Below, in pieces: positions 30,534 through 39,022 of a stretch of 64,000 nt of DNA; positions within the stretch are counted from its first letter, which is position 1, and every line of letters starts with the position of its first letter. The stretch is from contig NZ_FMZC01000016.1 in the NCBI RefSeq assembly GCF_900102625.1, forward strand, positions 28,310 through 92,309, read 5' to 3'. A program made the position numbers and the translations under genes. The notes under the pieces were generated by a model. It had not been told where the DNA came from, made no database searches, and saw only the letters and a list, made by a program, of their open reading frames with translations. This DNA is from Paracidovorax valerianellae. Lineage in GTDB: Bacteria; Pseudomonadota; Gammaproteobacteria; Burkholderiales; Burkholderiaceae_C.

Positions 30534-31600
30534 TGCCCTGGCGCAACCAGCTCGAGCCGCAGGCGCTGGCCGGGCATTTCGCGGCGCATCCTCCACAGGG
30601 TTTCGCCGTGCTGCAGGGCCTGCCGGTGCCGGCCTTTGCGGCGCCGCTGGATCTGCTGACCACGGCGGACGAGGGACTGAAGGCGCGTGTGCGGGGCTTG
30701 CCGCTCTACGCGCGCTGGTCCCGCTGGCTGCGCGTGCGCACCGGGTTCGTGGGCACGACGGTGACCGAATACGCCCCGTTGCCGGCCACCGGCGCCACGC
30801 CCGAAGCCCTGGCGCAGGCCGTGCGTACCGGGCCGGGCCGGCGGTTTGCGCTGGCCATCATCAAAGATTTGCCGCAGCAGTCTCCGCTGCTGTCCGAGGC
30901 CGACAACGCCTATGCCCAGGCGGTGGCGCAGGCCTGCGAGGCGCAGGGTTTCGTGCTGGTCGAAGGGCAGGCCCTGGCGTATGTGCCCATCGACTTTTCC
31001 AGCATCGCCGAGTACCTGGCCCGGCTGTCCGCCAGCCGGCGCCAGAACCTGCGCAGAAAGCTGCGCAGCCGGGATGGCCTGGTGGTGCGCCACGTAGCCA
31101 CGGGCGAGGCGTTCGCGCAGGACGCGGCGGTGGACGCCTATTACGCGCTGTACGAAGCCGTCTATGCGCAAAGCGAGGTGCATTTCGACCGGCTCACGCG
31201 CGATTTCTTCGCGGCCGTGCTGCGCGATGCGTCCAGCGGCGGCATCGCCTTCGAGTACCGGCACGCCGGCACGGGCGACCTCCTGGGCTGGAACCTTTGC
31301 TACGTGCATGGCGGCCGCCTGGTGGACAAGTACATCGGGCTGGCCTACCCGGCTGCGCGCGAAGCCAATCTGTATTTCGTGAGCTGGATGGAAAACCTCG
31401 AATACGCCCTGGCACAGGGGCTGACCCATTACGTCGCCGGCTGGACCGACCCCGAGGTCAAGCGCAGCCTGGGCGCGCGCTTCACCTTCACCCGCCATGC
31501 GGTGTACGTGCGCCAGCCCGTTCTGCGGGCCCTGGCGCGGCGTTTTGCCGGGCGCTTCGAAAGCGACCGCCAGTGGCGCGATCAGGCGGGTGCCGCATGA
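30533..31600 (+). CDS. FemAB/GNAT-like acyltransferase-fold protein
   Basis: 355 residues. The middle part (ISSIAEYLARLSASRRQNLRRKLRSRD, then SEVHFDRLTRDFFAAVL and DKYIGLAYPAAREANLYFVSWMENLEYALAQGLTHYVAGWTDPEVKRSLGARF) resembles GNAT proteins of the peptidogalycan/FemAB group, which join amino acids or acyl groups to an amine acceptor. The acetyl-CoA loop is not clearly conserved, so an aminoacyl or other donor is possible. It is coupled to both neighbours by 3- to 4-base overlaps. The assignment rests on pattern and not on an unambiguous catalytic motif. Confidence 0.65.
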   Translation: MPWRNQLEPQALAGHFAAHPPQGFAVLQGLPVPAFAAPLDLLTTADEGLKARVRGLPLYARWSRWLRVRTGFVGTTVTEYAPLPATGATPEALAQAVRTGPGRRFALAIIKDLPQQSPLLSEADNAYAQAVAQACEAQGFVLVEGQALAYVPIDFSSIAEYLARLSASRRQNLRRKLRSRDGLVVRHVATGEAFAQDAAVDAYYALYEAVYAQSEVHFDRLTRDFFAAVLRDASSGGIAFEYRHAGTGDLLGWNLCYVHGGRLVDKYIGLAYPAAREANLYFVSWMENLEYALAQGLTHYVAGWTDPEVKRSLGARFTFTRHAVYVRQPVLRALARRFAGRFESDRQWRDQAGAA

Positions 31601-32508
31601 GGACGACCGCACCGCCACCGGTCGTGCTGGACCTGGATGGCGCCGTGGGCCGCCTGCCGGACGAATTGCGCATCGACCTGGGCAGCGACTGGCACGAGGC
31701 GCTGCGGTTCGGGTGCGGCCTGGGACGCATGAAGGACTTTCGTGCGCTGCTCGATGCGCAACTGCCAGCGGCAGCCGGCCATGGCCCCGTGTTCATGGGC
31801 AGTGGCGATTTTCACCATCTCAGCTGGCCATTGATCGCTCGGTGCATCGCCGCGCGCGGCTACACGGCCGCGCGGCCGCTGCGCGTGGTCGTGCTGGACA
31901 ACCACCCTGACAACATGCGCTTTCCGTTCGGGGTGCATTGCGGATCATGGGTGCGCCGCGTGGCGATGCTGCCGCAGGTATCGCACGTGCACGTGGTCGG
32001 CATCACCTCGGGCGACATCGGCCTGGGCCATGCGTGGGAGAACTATCTCGCGCCGCTGCGCGCCGGGCGGCTGACCTACTGGAGCGTGGGGGTGAATACG
32101 CACTGGGCGCGCTGGCTGGGCCTGGAGGCGCGGTTTCGCAGCCTGCCCAATGCCGACGCGCTGGCGGCCACCCTGTACCGCCTGCTGTCGGCCCACCGCC
32201 AGCCCACGTACCTCAGCATCGACAAGGATGTGTTCGACCCTTCCGTCGTGCGCACCAATTGGGATCAGGGCGTTCTCGGTGCGCACCATGGCGCCGCGGT
32301 GATCTCGGCGCTGCGCGGGCAACTGGTGGGCAGCGACGTGACGGGAGAGGTCTCGGTGCACCGCTACCGCACGGCCTGGAAGCGCTGGCTGAGCGCGGGC
32401 GACGGCCAGCAGACCGAACTGGTCGACGAAGCCTTGCCGCAGTGGCAGGCCGCGCAGGCGGCGTTCAACCGCGTGCTGCTGGGCCAGTTGGACCGGGCGT
32501 CGGACTGA
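31597..32508 (+). CDS. Arginase/agmatinase-fold protein
   Basis: 303 residues. Three blocks match the dinuclear manganese site of ureohydrolases: GSGDFHH (residues near 70), LDNHPDNM with aspartate 101, histidine 103 and aspartate 105, and SIDKDVFDP with aspartates 209 and 211. The spacing agrees with the arginase fold, but the first block is GSGDFHH in place of GGDHS and overall similarity is low. It may hydrolyse a guanidino or amidino group on a pathway intermediate. Its 3' end overlaps that of the convergent DegT-type gene by 44 bases. Confidence 0.7.
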   Translation: MRTTAPPPVVLDLDGAVGRLPDELRIDLGSDWHEALRFGCGLGRMKDFRALLDAQLPAAAGHGPVFMGSGDFHHLSWPLIARCIAARGYTAARPLRVVVLDNHPDNMRFPFGVHCGSWVRRVAMLPQVSHVHVVGITSGDIGLGHAWENYLAPLRAGRLTYWSVGVNTHWARWLGLEARFRSLPNADALAATLYRLLSAHRQPTYLSIDKDVFDPSVVRTNWDQGVLGAHHGAAVISALRGQLVGSDVTGEVSVHRYRTAWKRWLSAGDGQQTELVDEALPQWQAAQAAFNRVLLGQLDRASD

Positions 32509-33772
32509 ACGGCGGCTGGGATGGCGCTGCAGGCGGCGGCGTGGACGGGTCGCGGGCGGCCTGTTCCAGCGTGCGGCAGATCTGTGCAAAGCCCGCGTGG
32601 TCCAGCCACGGGCTGTTGCTGATGGACAGCACCCGTGACGCGAAGCGGCGTGCATTGGGCAGCCCTGCGGTCCGGTCTTCCGCTGCCACCAGGCCGGCGT
32701 ACTCGGGGTAATCGGGCAGCACGTTCACGAACGGCAGGCTCACGCCCAGACCTGCGCCCCAGAGCGCGGCCAGCGCCGTTTCGCGGGCGGCGGCGTCGGG
32801 CAGCAGCACCAGGAACGAAGGCCAGGTGCCTTCGGCCGCGCCCACGGCAGGGCTGTCGTCCACCACCGTCAGCCCGGGAATGCTGCGCAATTGGGCGACC
32901 CGTTGCGCGGCCCGCGATTGCCCCGCCGCCAGCCACTCGGGCAGTCGCGCCAGCGCGCGCACGCCCACCGACTGCCGCCAGCGGCCCACCCGATGCAGCG
33001 GAATGCGCGCCGAAAAATCGTCTCCCGCCGCGCTCACCCGGTCACCGCGCGCCAGCGCCCGGCGCAGCGGCGCACCGTAGGCCCAGGGCAGGGCCCACGG
33101 GCGGTAGAGCGCGGCGTAGGCCAGCAGTTCGGCGCAGCGGCGCAGCTCCCAGATCGCATGGCGCGGCACGTTGTTGCGGCTGGCGCGCACGCACGCGGCC
33201 CGCAGCAGCGGATTGGCAGTGATGAGCGCGCCCCCTTCGAACAGGGTGAGGCCCTTGCCCACGGCCAGGCTGAAAAAAGCGAGGTCGCTGCCCGCACCCA
33301 CGCTGGCGCCACCCGCGCGGGCCCCCAGGGCCTGGGCCGCGTCTTCGACCACCCAGGCGCCGGCCGCACGGGCCAGTGCCCGCACATTGGCCGTGTCCAC
33401 CACGCGGCCTGCCAGATGGGTGGGCAGTACCGCCAGCGTGCGGTGGCAGCACAGGGGGGCGAGTTCAGAAAGGTCCAGGTCGAGCGAGTCGAGGCTGAGA
33501 TCGCACAGCCGCAGCCTCAGGCCGCAGTGCGCCACCGCCAAAGCCACAAGCGGGCAGGTGTACGCCGGCGCCACGACCTCATCGCGCTCGGGGGCCAGGC
33601 TGCGCAGCGCGGTGAGGGCCACCACCAGCGCCGCGGTGCCCGAGCATTCGATCTGCACGGCCGGCACGTTCAGAAAGCGCGCCAGCGCACCGCCCAGGTC
33701 GGCATCGCCGCCGGGCAGCAGATCTGCCACGCCCAGCGGCAGGCCCGCGGTGGGCGGGGCTTCACGCGCCAT
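32465..33772 (-). CDS. DegT/DnrJ/EryC1-type PLP aminotransferase, last gene of the nine-gene operon
   Basis: 435 residues. Visible blocks are the cofactor region IECSGTAALVVALTALRSLA, DEVVAPAYTCPLVALAV, VVEDAAQALGA (aspartate 144) and FFSLAVGKGLTLFEGGALIT, with lysine 173 as the expected Schiff-base residue. The family transaminates keto groups of sugars and cyclitols or, in some members, of small keto acids. The C-terminus has a proline-rich tail (TPPPAAPSQPPFSPTPGPTGP). The start is ATG 33772, overlapping the upstream small transporter gene by 11 bases. The three-gene aminotransferase operon converges on it. Confidence 0.82.
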   Translation of the reverse strand: MAREAPPTAGLPLGVADLLPGGDADLGGALARFLNVPAVQIECSGTAALVVALTALRSLAPERDEVVAPAYTCPLVALAVAHCGLRLRLCDLSLDSLDLDLSELAPLCCHRTLAVLPTHLAGRVVDTANVRALARAAGAWVVEDAAQALGARAGGASVGAGSDLAFFSLAVGKGLTLFEGGALITANPLLRAACVRASRNNVPRHAIWELRRCAELLAYAALYRPWALPWAYGAPLRRALARGDRVSAAGDDFSARIPLHRVGRWRQSVGVRALARLPEWLAAGQSRAAQRVAQLRSIPGLTVVDDSPAVGAAEGTWPSFLVLLPDAAARETALAALWGAGLGVSLPFVNVLPDYPEYAGLVAAEDRTAGLPNARRFASRVLSISNSPWLDHAGFAQICRTLEQAARDPSTPPPAAPSQPPFSPTPGPTGPAARG

Positions 33773-34187
33773 CGGCGGCCGGTGCGTTTGGAGGGGCGTT
33801 GGAAGGCGCTGCCGTTTCGGTGTCGGCCTCGCTGCGCGCCAGGCAGGCGATGCCTGCGAGGATGAGCGCTGCTCCGGCCACCTGCGGCCAGCCGATGGGT
33901 TCCGCGAACAAGAAGGCCGACAGCAGCAGGACGGTGACGACTTCAAGGTGCGACGCGGCGAATGCCGGTCCGATGGGAGCGTGCTCCAGCAGCGTCATCC
34001 AGGTGAAGAACGCACCCACGTAACCCACGAAGGCCCCGTAGATCCACGGGTGGCCGAAGACCCGCGCGAGCCAGTCCACCGAAAACTCCAGCGGCAGGGC
34101 GTGTTCGCCCGCGAGCTTGAAGCTGATCTGCGCGAGCGTGTCGAACGCCACCAGCGCGAAAAAACCGAGTGCATAGAAGCGCTTCAT
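33762..34187 (-). CDS. SMR/EamA-size membrane protein, partner 1
   Basis: 141 residues with four predicted spans (YALGFFALVAFDTLAQISFKLAG; IYGAFVGYVGAFFTWMTLL; SHLEVVTVLLLSAFLFAEP; QVAGAALILAGIACLA). Length and spacing fit the small multidrug resistance group, including ArnE/ArnF-like lipid flippase subunits. A polar C-terminal tail follows. The ATG overlaps the stop of partner 2 by 4 bases, and adjacent unequal genes of this type usually form heterodimers. Substrate unknown. Confidence 0.75.
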   Translation of the reverse strand: MKRFYALGFFALVAFDTLAQISFKLAGEHALPLEFSVDWLARVFGHPWIYGAFVGYVGAFFTWMTLLEHAPIGPAFAASHLEVVTVLLLSAFLFAEPIGWPQVAGAALILAGIACLARSEADTETAAPSNAPPNAPAADGA

Positions 34188-34573
34188 CCGTGCAGCCCCA
34201 CGACCGCCACGCCCGCGGACACCAACAAAATGCCCGCCACACGCATGCGCGAGAGATTTTCGCGGAACAGCCACCGGCCCGCCACCATGACGGCGACGAT
34301 GTTGATGGAGCCCAGCAGTACGCCATCCGACAGCGGTACCAGCGACAGGAAGGCCAGCCACACCAGGAACTCCACCACATAGCAGCCCACGCCGATCCAA
34401 AGCCACGGCCGGCGCGCCATCCAGGCCCACCGGGCCAGGCCGGTGCCGGCGCGAGAGTTGGCAGTGGCCGCGGCCTTGAAAGCCAACTGCCCGCCCGTGT
34501 CCACCAGCATGTTCAGCGCCCAGAGCCCGGCCACCAGGGGCGTGATGCCGCTGTCGGCGCCGGCCAGGCTCAC
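34184..34573 (-). CDS. SMR/EamA-size membrane protein, partner 2
   Basis: 129 residues with four spans. VAGLWALNMLVDTGGQLAFKAAA parallels the first span of partner 1 (LAQISFKLAG), and the last two spans (PLSDGVLLGSINIVAVMVAGRWLFRENL, AGILLVSAGVAVVGL) are typical of EamA/SMR proteins. The 4-base overlaps with both neighbours imply equal production with partner 1. It resembles ArnE/ArnF-type pairs in size and pairing; sequence reading cannot show which substrate is moved. Confidence 0.75.
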   Translation of the reverse strand: MSLAGADSGITPLVAGLWALNMLVDTGGQLAFKAAATANSRAGTGLARWAWMARRPWLWIGVGCYVVEFLVWLAFLSLVPLSDGVLLGSINIVAVMVAGRWLFRENLSRMRVAGILLVSAGVAVVGLHG

Positions 34574-35478
34574 GGTGTGGTCCCCCGGGCGATCTGCTCG
34601 GCGAAGGCCACGGTGCGGGCCACGACGGTGCGGCGCTCCCGGTCGATGGTGATCATGTGGTAGCTGTCGTCCAGCAGCACCAGCTCCACCGGCGCATGCC
34701 GGACGCCCTGCACGATGGCCCGTGCGTTGGCGGCCGAGGCGATGTCATCGTTGCGCGCATGGAGCACCAGGCAGGGCGAACGCACGCTGCCCAGGCGCCT
34801 GAGCACGTGCGCGGCCAGGGCGCGCATTTCGATCACCGACCACCATGGATTGCCCGGCAGGCCGGCGGCGGCGCTGTCGCCGGAGTGCATCTGCGCCACC
34901 ACGCGCTCGCGCAGGGCGGCATCCTTGATGCCGTAGGGCGGCTGCTCCATGAACACGCTGCGCCGCCCGATGCCCAGGGCGCGGAAAAGCGGCAGCAGGA
35001 ACGACAGCCGCGTGTATGCCGGCATGCTCCAGCCGTCGTAGCGAAAGGTGGGCGACAGCGCCACCACGCCAGCGACCTGGCCGGGGCGGTCTTGGGCCAG
35101 CGCCAGTGCCAGCACGGCCCCCATCGACAGGCCGCACGCCACCAGGCGGCCGCCCGTGGCCTGGGCGAGCCGGTCGGCGCCCCGCTGCACGCTGGCGAGC
35201 CAGTCCTGCCAGCGCGTGGCGACCAGGTCGTCCTGCGTGCCGCAGTGGCCGGCCAGCTGCACGGCCAACACGGTGAACCCGGCGCGGTGCAGCCCCTTGG
35301 CGAGCAGGCGCATTTCGTTGGGGGTGCCGGTCAGGCCGTGGATCAGCAGCACGCCGGTGGTGGCGTTCGCGCCGTGCCCGCGCAGGAGGTATTCGTGGCG
35401 CGTGTCGGCGCTGCTGGCCGACGGCGCGTCGTGGTCCGCCGAGGGGAGCGCTTCGCGTGACATTACGGCGGTGTTCAT
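34570..35478 (-). CDS. Alpha/beta hydrolase (carboxylesterase or lipase-like)
   Basis: 302 residues. GVLLIHGLTGTPNEMRLLAKGL carries the oxyanion-hole HG motif, GLSMGAVLAL is the nucleophile elbow with the catalytic serine, LHARNDDIASAANA contains the expected acid residue, and DDSYHMITIDRER gives the catalytic histidine. This is the monoacylglycerol lipase/EstD-like group. The N-terminal 30 residues are a polar extension; an alternative start at 35463 exists. It overlaps the HAD gene by 4 bases. In this context it may remove a protecting or carrier group. Confidence 0.82.
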   Translation of the reverse strand: MNTAVMSREALPSADHDAPSASSADTRHEYLLRGHGANATTGVLLIHGLTGTPNEMRLLAKGLHRAGFTVLAVQLAGHCGTQDDLVATRWQDWLASVQRGADRLAQATGGRLVACGLSMGAVLALALAQDRPGQVAGVVALSPTFRYDGWSMPAYTRLSFLLPLFRALGIGRRSVFMEQPPYGIKDAALRERVVAQMHSGDSAAAGLPGNPWWSVIEMRALAAHVLRRLGSVRSPCLVLHARNDDIASAANARAIVQGVRHAPVELVLLDDSYHMITIDRERRTVVARTVAFAEQIARGTTP

Positions 35479-36209
35479 GCCGTCAGCTCCTCGGCGGTTT
35501 CCTGCAAGGGCGCCAGCAGGGCTGCGAACTCCGAGAAATCGTTGAACGGGGCGTGGGCGATGCGGTGGCGTTCGCAGTATTGGATGAGCTTGTACTTGGC
35601 CAGCACGAAGTCTGCTTTGCCGGACACGCAGAAGTCGGAAGTGCCATCGCCCACGAACAGCACGCGGCCGTGCTTGGCCTGCTGCTCCGCCAGCCGCTCG
35701 CACTTGCAGTTGCCGCTGGCGCGTGCGCACGTGGGGCTGCTCCAGGGCGATTGCAGCGACCAGCTGCGCGGGCCGGTCTGCACCAGCCGGTTAGCGATCA
35801 CGGGCAGGTCGTCCAGGCCATGCCGTTCGAGCACGGCATGAATCGCGTAGTCGATGCCGTCGCTCACCACCTGCACCGGCATGCCGCGTTCGCGCGCGGC
35901 ACGCACGAAGGCCCCGAAATACGGGTCCACGCCGATGGTGGCCAAGTGTGCGTCGAGCTCGGCGCGGTCCATGTCGAGCAGGGCGACCTGGCCGGCCATG
36001 CACTCGCGCGAGCCGATCTCGCCGCGTTCCCAGGCGGTTTCCAGTGCCTCCCAGCCGTCGCGGCCGAAGCGCTGCAGCAGCGAGTCGGTCACGTCTTCGG
36101 TGCTGATGGTGCCGTCGAAATCGCACTGCACCATCCATCCGGCGCCGAGGGCCGGGCGCCGGGGGCGGCGGGCGTCGATCAGGGGCCGGTATCCGTTTGC
36201 GTCATTCAT
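35475..36209 (-). CDS. HAD-IB phosphatase (MtnX/SerB-like)
   Basis: 244 residues. The nucleophile motif is VQCDFDGTIS, the second motif is the VVSDGIDY block and the C-terminal motif GRVLFVGDGTSDFCVSGKADFVLAK provides the metal aspartates. This arrangement matches MtnX-type and phosphoserine-type HAD-IB enzymes. A cysteine-rich insert, CARASGNCKCE, may bind a metal and is also seen in MtnX-like proteins. No other methionine-salvage gene is nearby, so the phosphorylated substrate probably belongs to the local pathway. Confidence 0.82.
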   Translation of the reverse strand: MNDANGYRPLIDARRPRRPALGAGWMVQCDFDGTISTEDVTDSLLQRFGRDGWEALETAWERGEIGSRECMAGQVALLDMDRAELDAHLATIGVDPYFGAFVRAARERGMPVQVVSDGIDYAIHAVLERHGLDDLPVIANRLVQTGPRSWSLQSPWSSPTCARASGNCKCERLAEQQAKHGRVLFVGDGTSDFCVSGKADFVLAKYKLIQYCERHRIAHAPFNDFSEFAALLAPLQETAEELTA

Positions 36210-37134
36210 GGAAGCTCACTCTCACGTTCTGTCCGACGCGCGCCGTGGGCGCCTGGTCGAACTCCAACACACATTCGACGATCCGCACCGGGCCGCGCTG
36301 CAGGTCTTCCTGCAGCCGTCCGGTGCCCAGAACGGGGCTCACCCGCACCACGTGCGCCGGGGGCAGCGCGGTGGAGACGGCGTCGCCATCGCTCGTGACC
36401 GAAGCGCGCTGGCCCACATGGACCTGGGCCGCGTAGCTTTCGTTGAGTTCGGCGCGCACCACCAGCGTGCGGTGCGGCAGCAGCGTGATGGCAGCAGCGC
36501 TGCCGTTGGCCGCCAGCGGCGCACGCTGGCCCGCCTGGGTGCCCACGCGGACCACGGTCCCGTCTTCGGGCGCATGCAGCTCCAGTCTCGAACGCTGGGC
36601 CTGCACCTGCGCCAGCCGGCTGCGTGCTACCTCGGACTCGGCCTGGGAGATGGCGAGTTCGGACTCGGCATCGCGCACGGCCTGCTGGGCCTCCTCGGAA
36701 CGCTGGGGCTCCGCAGCACCGGCCGCCACGGCTTCGGCCAGCCGCGCGGCAGTGCGCCGCAGTGACGGCAGGCGCTGCGCGCGCGCCTGGTGGCGGGCCT
36801 GGGCCAGGCGCAGTTCGGATTCGGCAACGGCCGCATCGGCGTTCGTGGCCTCGCCGGCCAGACGCAGCAGCAGCTGGCCGCGCCGCACGTCCTGACCTTC
36901 CTGCACGGCCACGGCCTGGACCATGCCTTCTTGCGCAGGCGAGAGTTCGAGCAAGCCGCCGGGCACTTCGATCTTGCCCCGTGCGACGGCCACTTGGCCC
37001 GCGCTGGCGGGCTCGGCTGCGGTTGCCACGGACAAGGGCACGGTCTTTTCGTTGCACGCGACGAGCATCAAGGCGGCGGCGAGCGCCGGCAGAAGACTGA
37101 GCAGGGAAGGGGGCGTGAAGGGAATGCGCATCAT
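36202..37134 (-). CDS. HlyD/MacA-like periplasmic adaptor lipoprotein
   Basis: 310 residues. The signal ends in a lipobox, ALMLVAC, so cysteine 27 is likely lipidated. A split biotinyl-lipoyl domain (GMVQAVAVQEGQDVRRGQLLLRL and later LHAPEDGTVVRVGTQAGQRA) brackets a long coiled coil rich in alanine and glutamate (about residues 100-180), then a beta-barrel domain. It would bridge the inner-membrane transporter and the outer-membrane factor of the same operon. The gene overlaps the HAD gene by 8 bases and the ATPase by 4. Confidence 0.87.
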   Translation of the reverse strand: MMRIPFTPPSLLSLLPALAAALMLVACNEKTVPLSVATAAEPASAGQVAVARGKIEVPGGLLELSPAQEGMVQAVAVQEGQDVRRGQLLLRLAGEATNADAAVAESELRLAQARHQARAQRLPSLRRTAARLAEAVAAGAAEPQRSEEAQQAVRDAESELAISQAESEVARSRLAQVQAQRSRLELHAPEDGTVVRVGTQAGQRAPLAANGSAAAITLLPHRTLVVRAELNESYAAQVHVGQRASVTSDGDAVSTALPPAHVVRVSPVLGTGRLQEDLQRGPVRIVECVLEFDQAPTARVGQNVRVSFHE

Positions 37135-37889
37135 GGGATCGTCGTTGTAGGGGGCGCTTCGGGCTGGCGCCAGTCGCTGCGGATGGCGCCGTCCTCCATG
37201 CCCAGCACCCGGTCGGCATGGCGCACCAGCCGGGGGTCATGGCTCACGCACAGCACGGTGGTGCCGTGCACGTGGGCGATGCGGTGCAGGATGTTGATCA
37301 CACGCTGTCCGCTGTCGGCGTCCAGCGCACTGGTGGGTTCGTCGGCAAAGAGCAGTTGCGGCTCCTTGGCGATGGCCCGCGCGATGGCGACGCGCTGCTT
37401 CTCGCCGCCCGACAACTGCGCGGGTCGCATGTTGGCGCGGTGCGAAAGATCCACTTCGTCCAGTGCGCGGCGGGCGCGCTGCTCGCTCTCGCGGTCGCTC
37501 AGCCCCAGGTAGCCCAGCGGCAGTTGCACCTGCTCCAGCGCCGTCAGCGCGGGAAAGAGGTTGAATCCCTGGAAGACGAAGCCCGTGTGGTGCAGTCGAA
37601 AGCGCTCCAAAGCGCGAACGCTCAAGGCACCGAGATTTTCGCCCAGCGCGATGGCCTGGCCCGCATCGGCCTGCTGCAGGCCGGACAGCAGCGACAGCAG
37701 CGTGCTCTTGCCGCAGCCCGACGGGCCTGAAATGAGGGTGAGTTCTGCCGGATACACGGCCAGCGTGAGGCCTTCGATCACCTGCACGCGCACCACGCCC
37801 GACACGAAGGATTTGTGCACCTGCACGGCCTGCAGGCTGGGGGTGAGGCGGTGGGCCGCAGCGGTGGCGGTGGCAGTGGCGTTGGTCAT
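37131..37889 (-). CDS. MacB/LolD-type ABC transporter ATP-binding protein
   Basis: 252 residues. Walker A is GPSGCGKST, the Q loop is FVFQGFNLFPALTALEQVQLPL, the signature is LSGGEKQRVAIARAI and Walker B LLFADEPTSALD, with switch histidine in VSHDPRLVRHADRV. The order and wording are those of the MacB/LolD group that works with FtsX-like permeases. Start ATG 37889 overlaps the permease stop by 4 bases; a longer open frame upstream lies inside the permease gene. Confidence 0.9.
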   Translation of the reverse strand: MTNATATATAAAHRLTPSLQAVQVHKSFVSGVVRVQVIEGLTLAVYPAELTLISGPSGCGKSTLLSLLSGLQQADAGQAIALGENLGALSVRALERFRLHHTGFVFQGFNLFPALTALEQVQLPLGYLGLSDRESEQRARRALDEVDLSHRANMRPAQLSGGEKQRVAIARAIAKEPQLLFADEPTSALDADSGQRVINILHRIAHVHGTTVLCVSHDPRLVRHADRVLGMEDGAIRSDWRQPEAPPTTTIP

Positions 37890-39022
37890 CGCAAAAGCAG
37901 AGCCGGGTCGGCGCGCAGCAAGCCGCGGATGGCAAAAAATCCCGAGAACAGGGCCACGATGCCCACCAGCACGGCACAGGCGGCCGCTACACGGGGTGTC
38001 ATGGCGACCGGCACGCCGTAGGCGGCGGCCATCCCGAGCAGTGCGGCGCTGGTGGCGCCGGCGAGCAGCAGGCCCAGCCCGCCGATCCAGCAGGCCTGCT
38101 CCACCACGAGCCGGCCCAGGGCCCCGCGGCTGGCGCCCAGGGCGTTGAGCACGGCGTATTCGCGCGCCGTGCCGGCCACCACGCCCATGAGCGACTGGCT
38201 GGTGACCACGGTGCCGACGAGGCACACCACGATGACCATGAACAGCACGGCCACGCCGGCACCCGTATCGAACATCCAGTAAAGCTGCGAGCGCCGGGCG
38301 AACTGCGTGGCCGTCCACACTTCAAACGGGCCGAAGCCGGGGCCGCCCTGCGACAGCCTCGCCTGGGCCGCGGAGGCATCGGCCGGGCTGCGGGTGCGTG
38401 CCACCACGTAGGTGGTGCCGGGTGTTCCATCGTTGCCTGCGATTTCGCGCGCGGTGTCCAGCGAGGCCAGCACGTTCACGCCGCCCAGGCCGCGAATCCC
38501 GTCCACGGCGGCCGCCACGCGCACCGGCCGGCTGTTGATCCAGGCGGTTTGCCCGACCTGCACGCCCAGCGTGTCCAGGTCGGCGCGGTCCACGATCACC
38601 GCGCCCGGCTCGCGCAGCGATTCGCGTTGCCATGGAGCGATGAGGCGCGCGAAGAGCATGCCGTCCGGCGCGCTGCGAATACCTGAAACGTAGACCGACA
38701 CGCCACCCGCGCCCGGCTGGGCGCTGCGCCAGTCGCCATCCACCCAGAGGTACGACTCGGCGGCGGTGACGGCGGGGTCCATGCGCACGCGGCTTTCCAC
38801 GTCGCGGCCGATGGCGCGTCCGAAATTCACGCTCTGCGTGCCGGGGTAGCCGGCCCAGAGGTCGGCCGTCGACGCCCGCACGTACACCGCCGCACTGCCG
38901 AAGATGCCCAGCACCAGCGCCGCCTGCACCATCAGCAGCAAGCCGGAGAAGCCGACGGCGAACACGGCCGGCACGAACCGCCGCCATTCGTAGACCAGCG
39001 TCTTGCGGGCCAATGGAATCAT
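37886..39022 (-). CDS. FtsX/MacB-type ABC permease
   Basis: 378 residues. One span follows an RRFVPAVFAVGFSGLLLMVQAALVLGIFGSAA segment near the N-terminus, then a periplasmic domain of about 200 residues, and three spans in the C-terminal third (GVAVLFMVIVVCLVGTVVTSQSLMGVV; CWIGGLGLLLAGATSAALLGM; VAAACAVLVGIVALFSGFFAI). The loop GTAREYAVLNALGASRGALGRLVV is typical of FtsX-like coupling loops. Partner of the ATPase immediately after it. Confidence 0.88.
   Translation of the reverse strand: MIPLARKTLVYEWRRFVPAVFAVGFSGLLLMVQAALVLGIFGSAAVYVRASTADLWAGYPGTQSVNFGRAIGRDVESRVRMDPAVTAAESYLWVDGDWRSAQPGAGGVSVYVSGIRSAPDGMLFARLIAPWQRESLREPGAVIVDRADLDTLGVQVGQTAWINSRPVRVAAAVDGIRGLGGVNVLASLDTAREIAGNDGTPGTTYVVARTRSPADASAAQARLSQGGPGFGPFEVWTATQFARRSQLYWMFDTGAGVAVLFMVIVVCLVGTVVTSQSLMGVVAGTAREYAVLNALGASRGALGRLVVEQACWIGGLGLLLAGATSAALLGMAAAYGVPVAMTPRVAAACAVLVGIVALFSGFFAIRGLLRADPALLLR

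Noticed and set aside
28056..30596. 846-residue open frame on the minus strand
   Set aside because: Antisense to LysR and the aminotransferase; composition is that of a shadow frame.
35475..36209. Methionine-salvage enzyme MtnX
   Set aside because: Motifs fit MtnX-like HAD-IB proteins, but no other methionine-salvage gene is nearby and the gene is embedded in an export operon, so the specific name is not justified.
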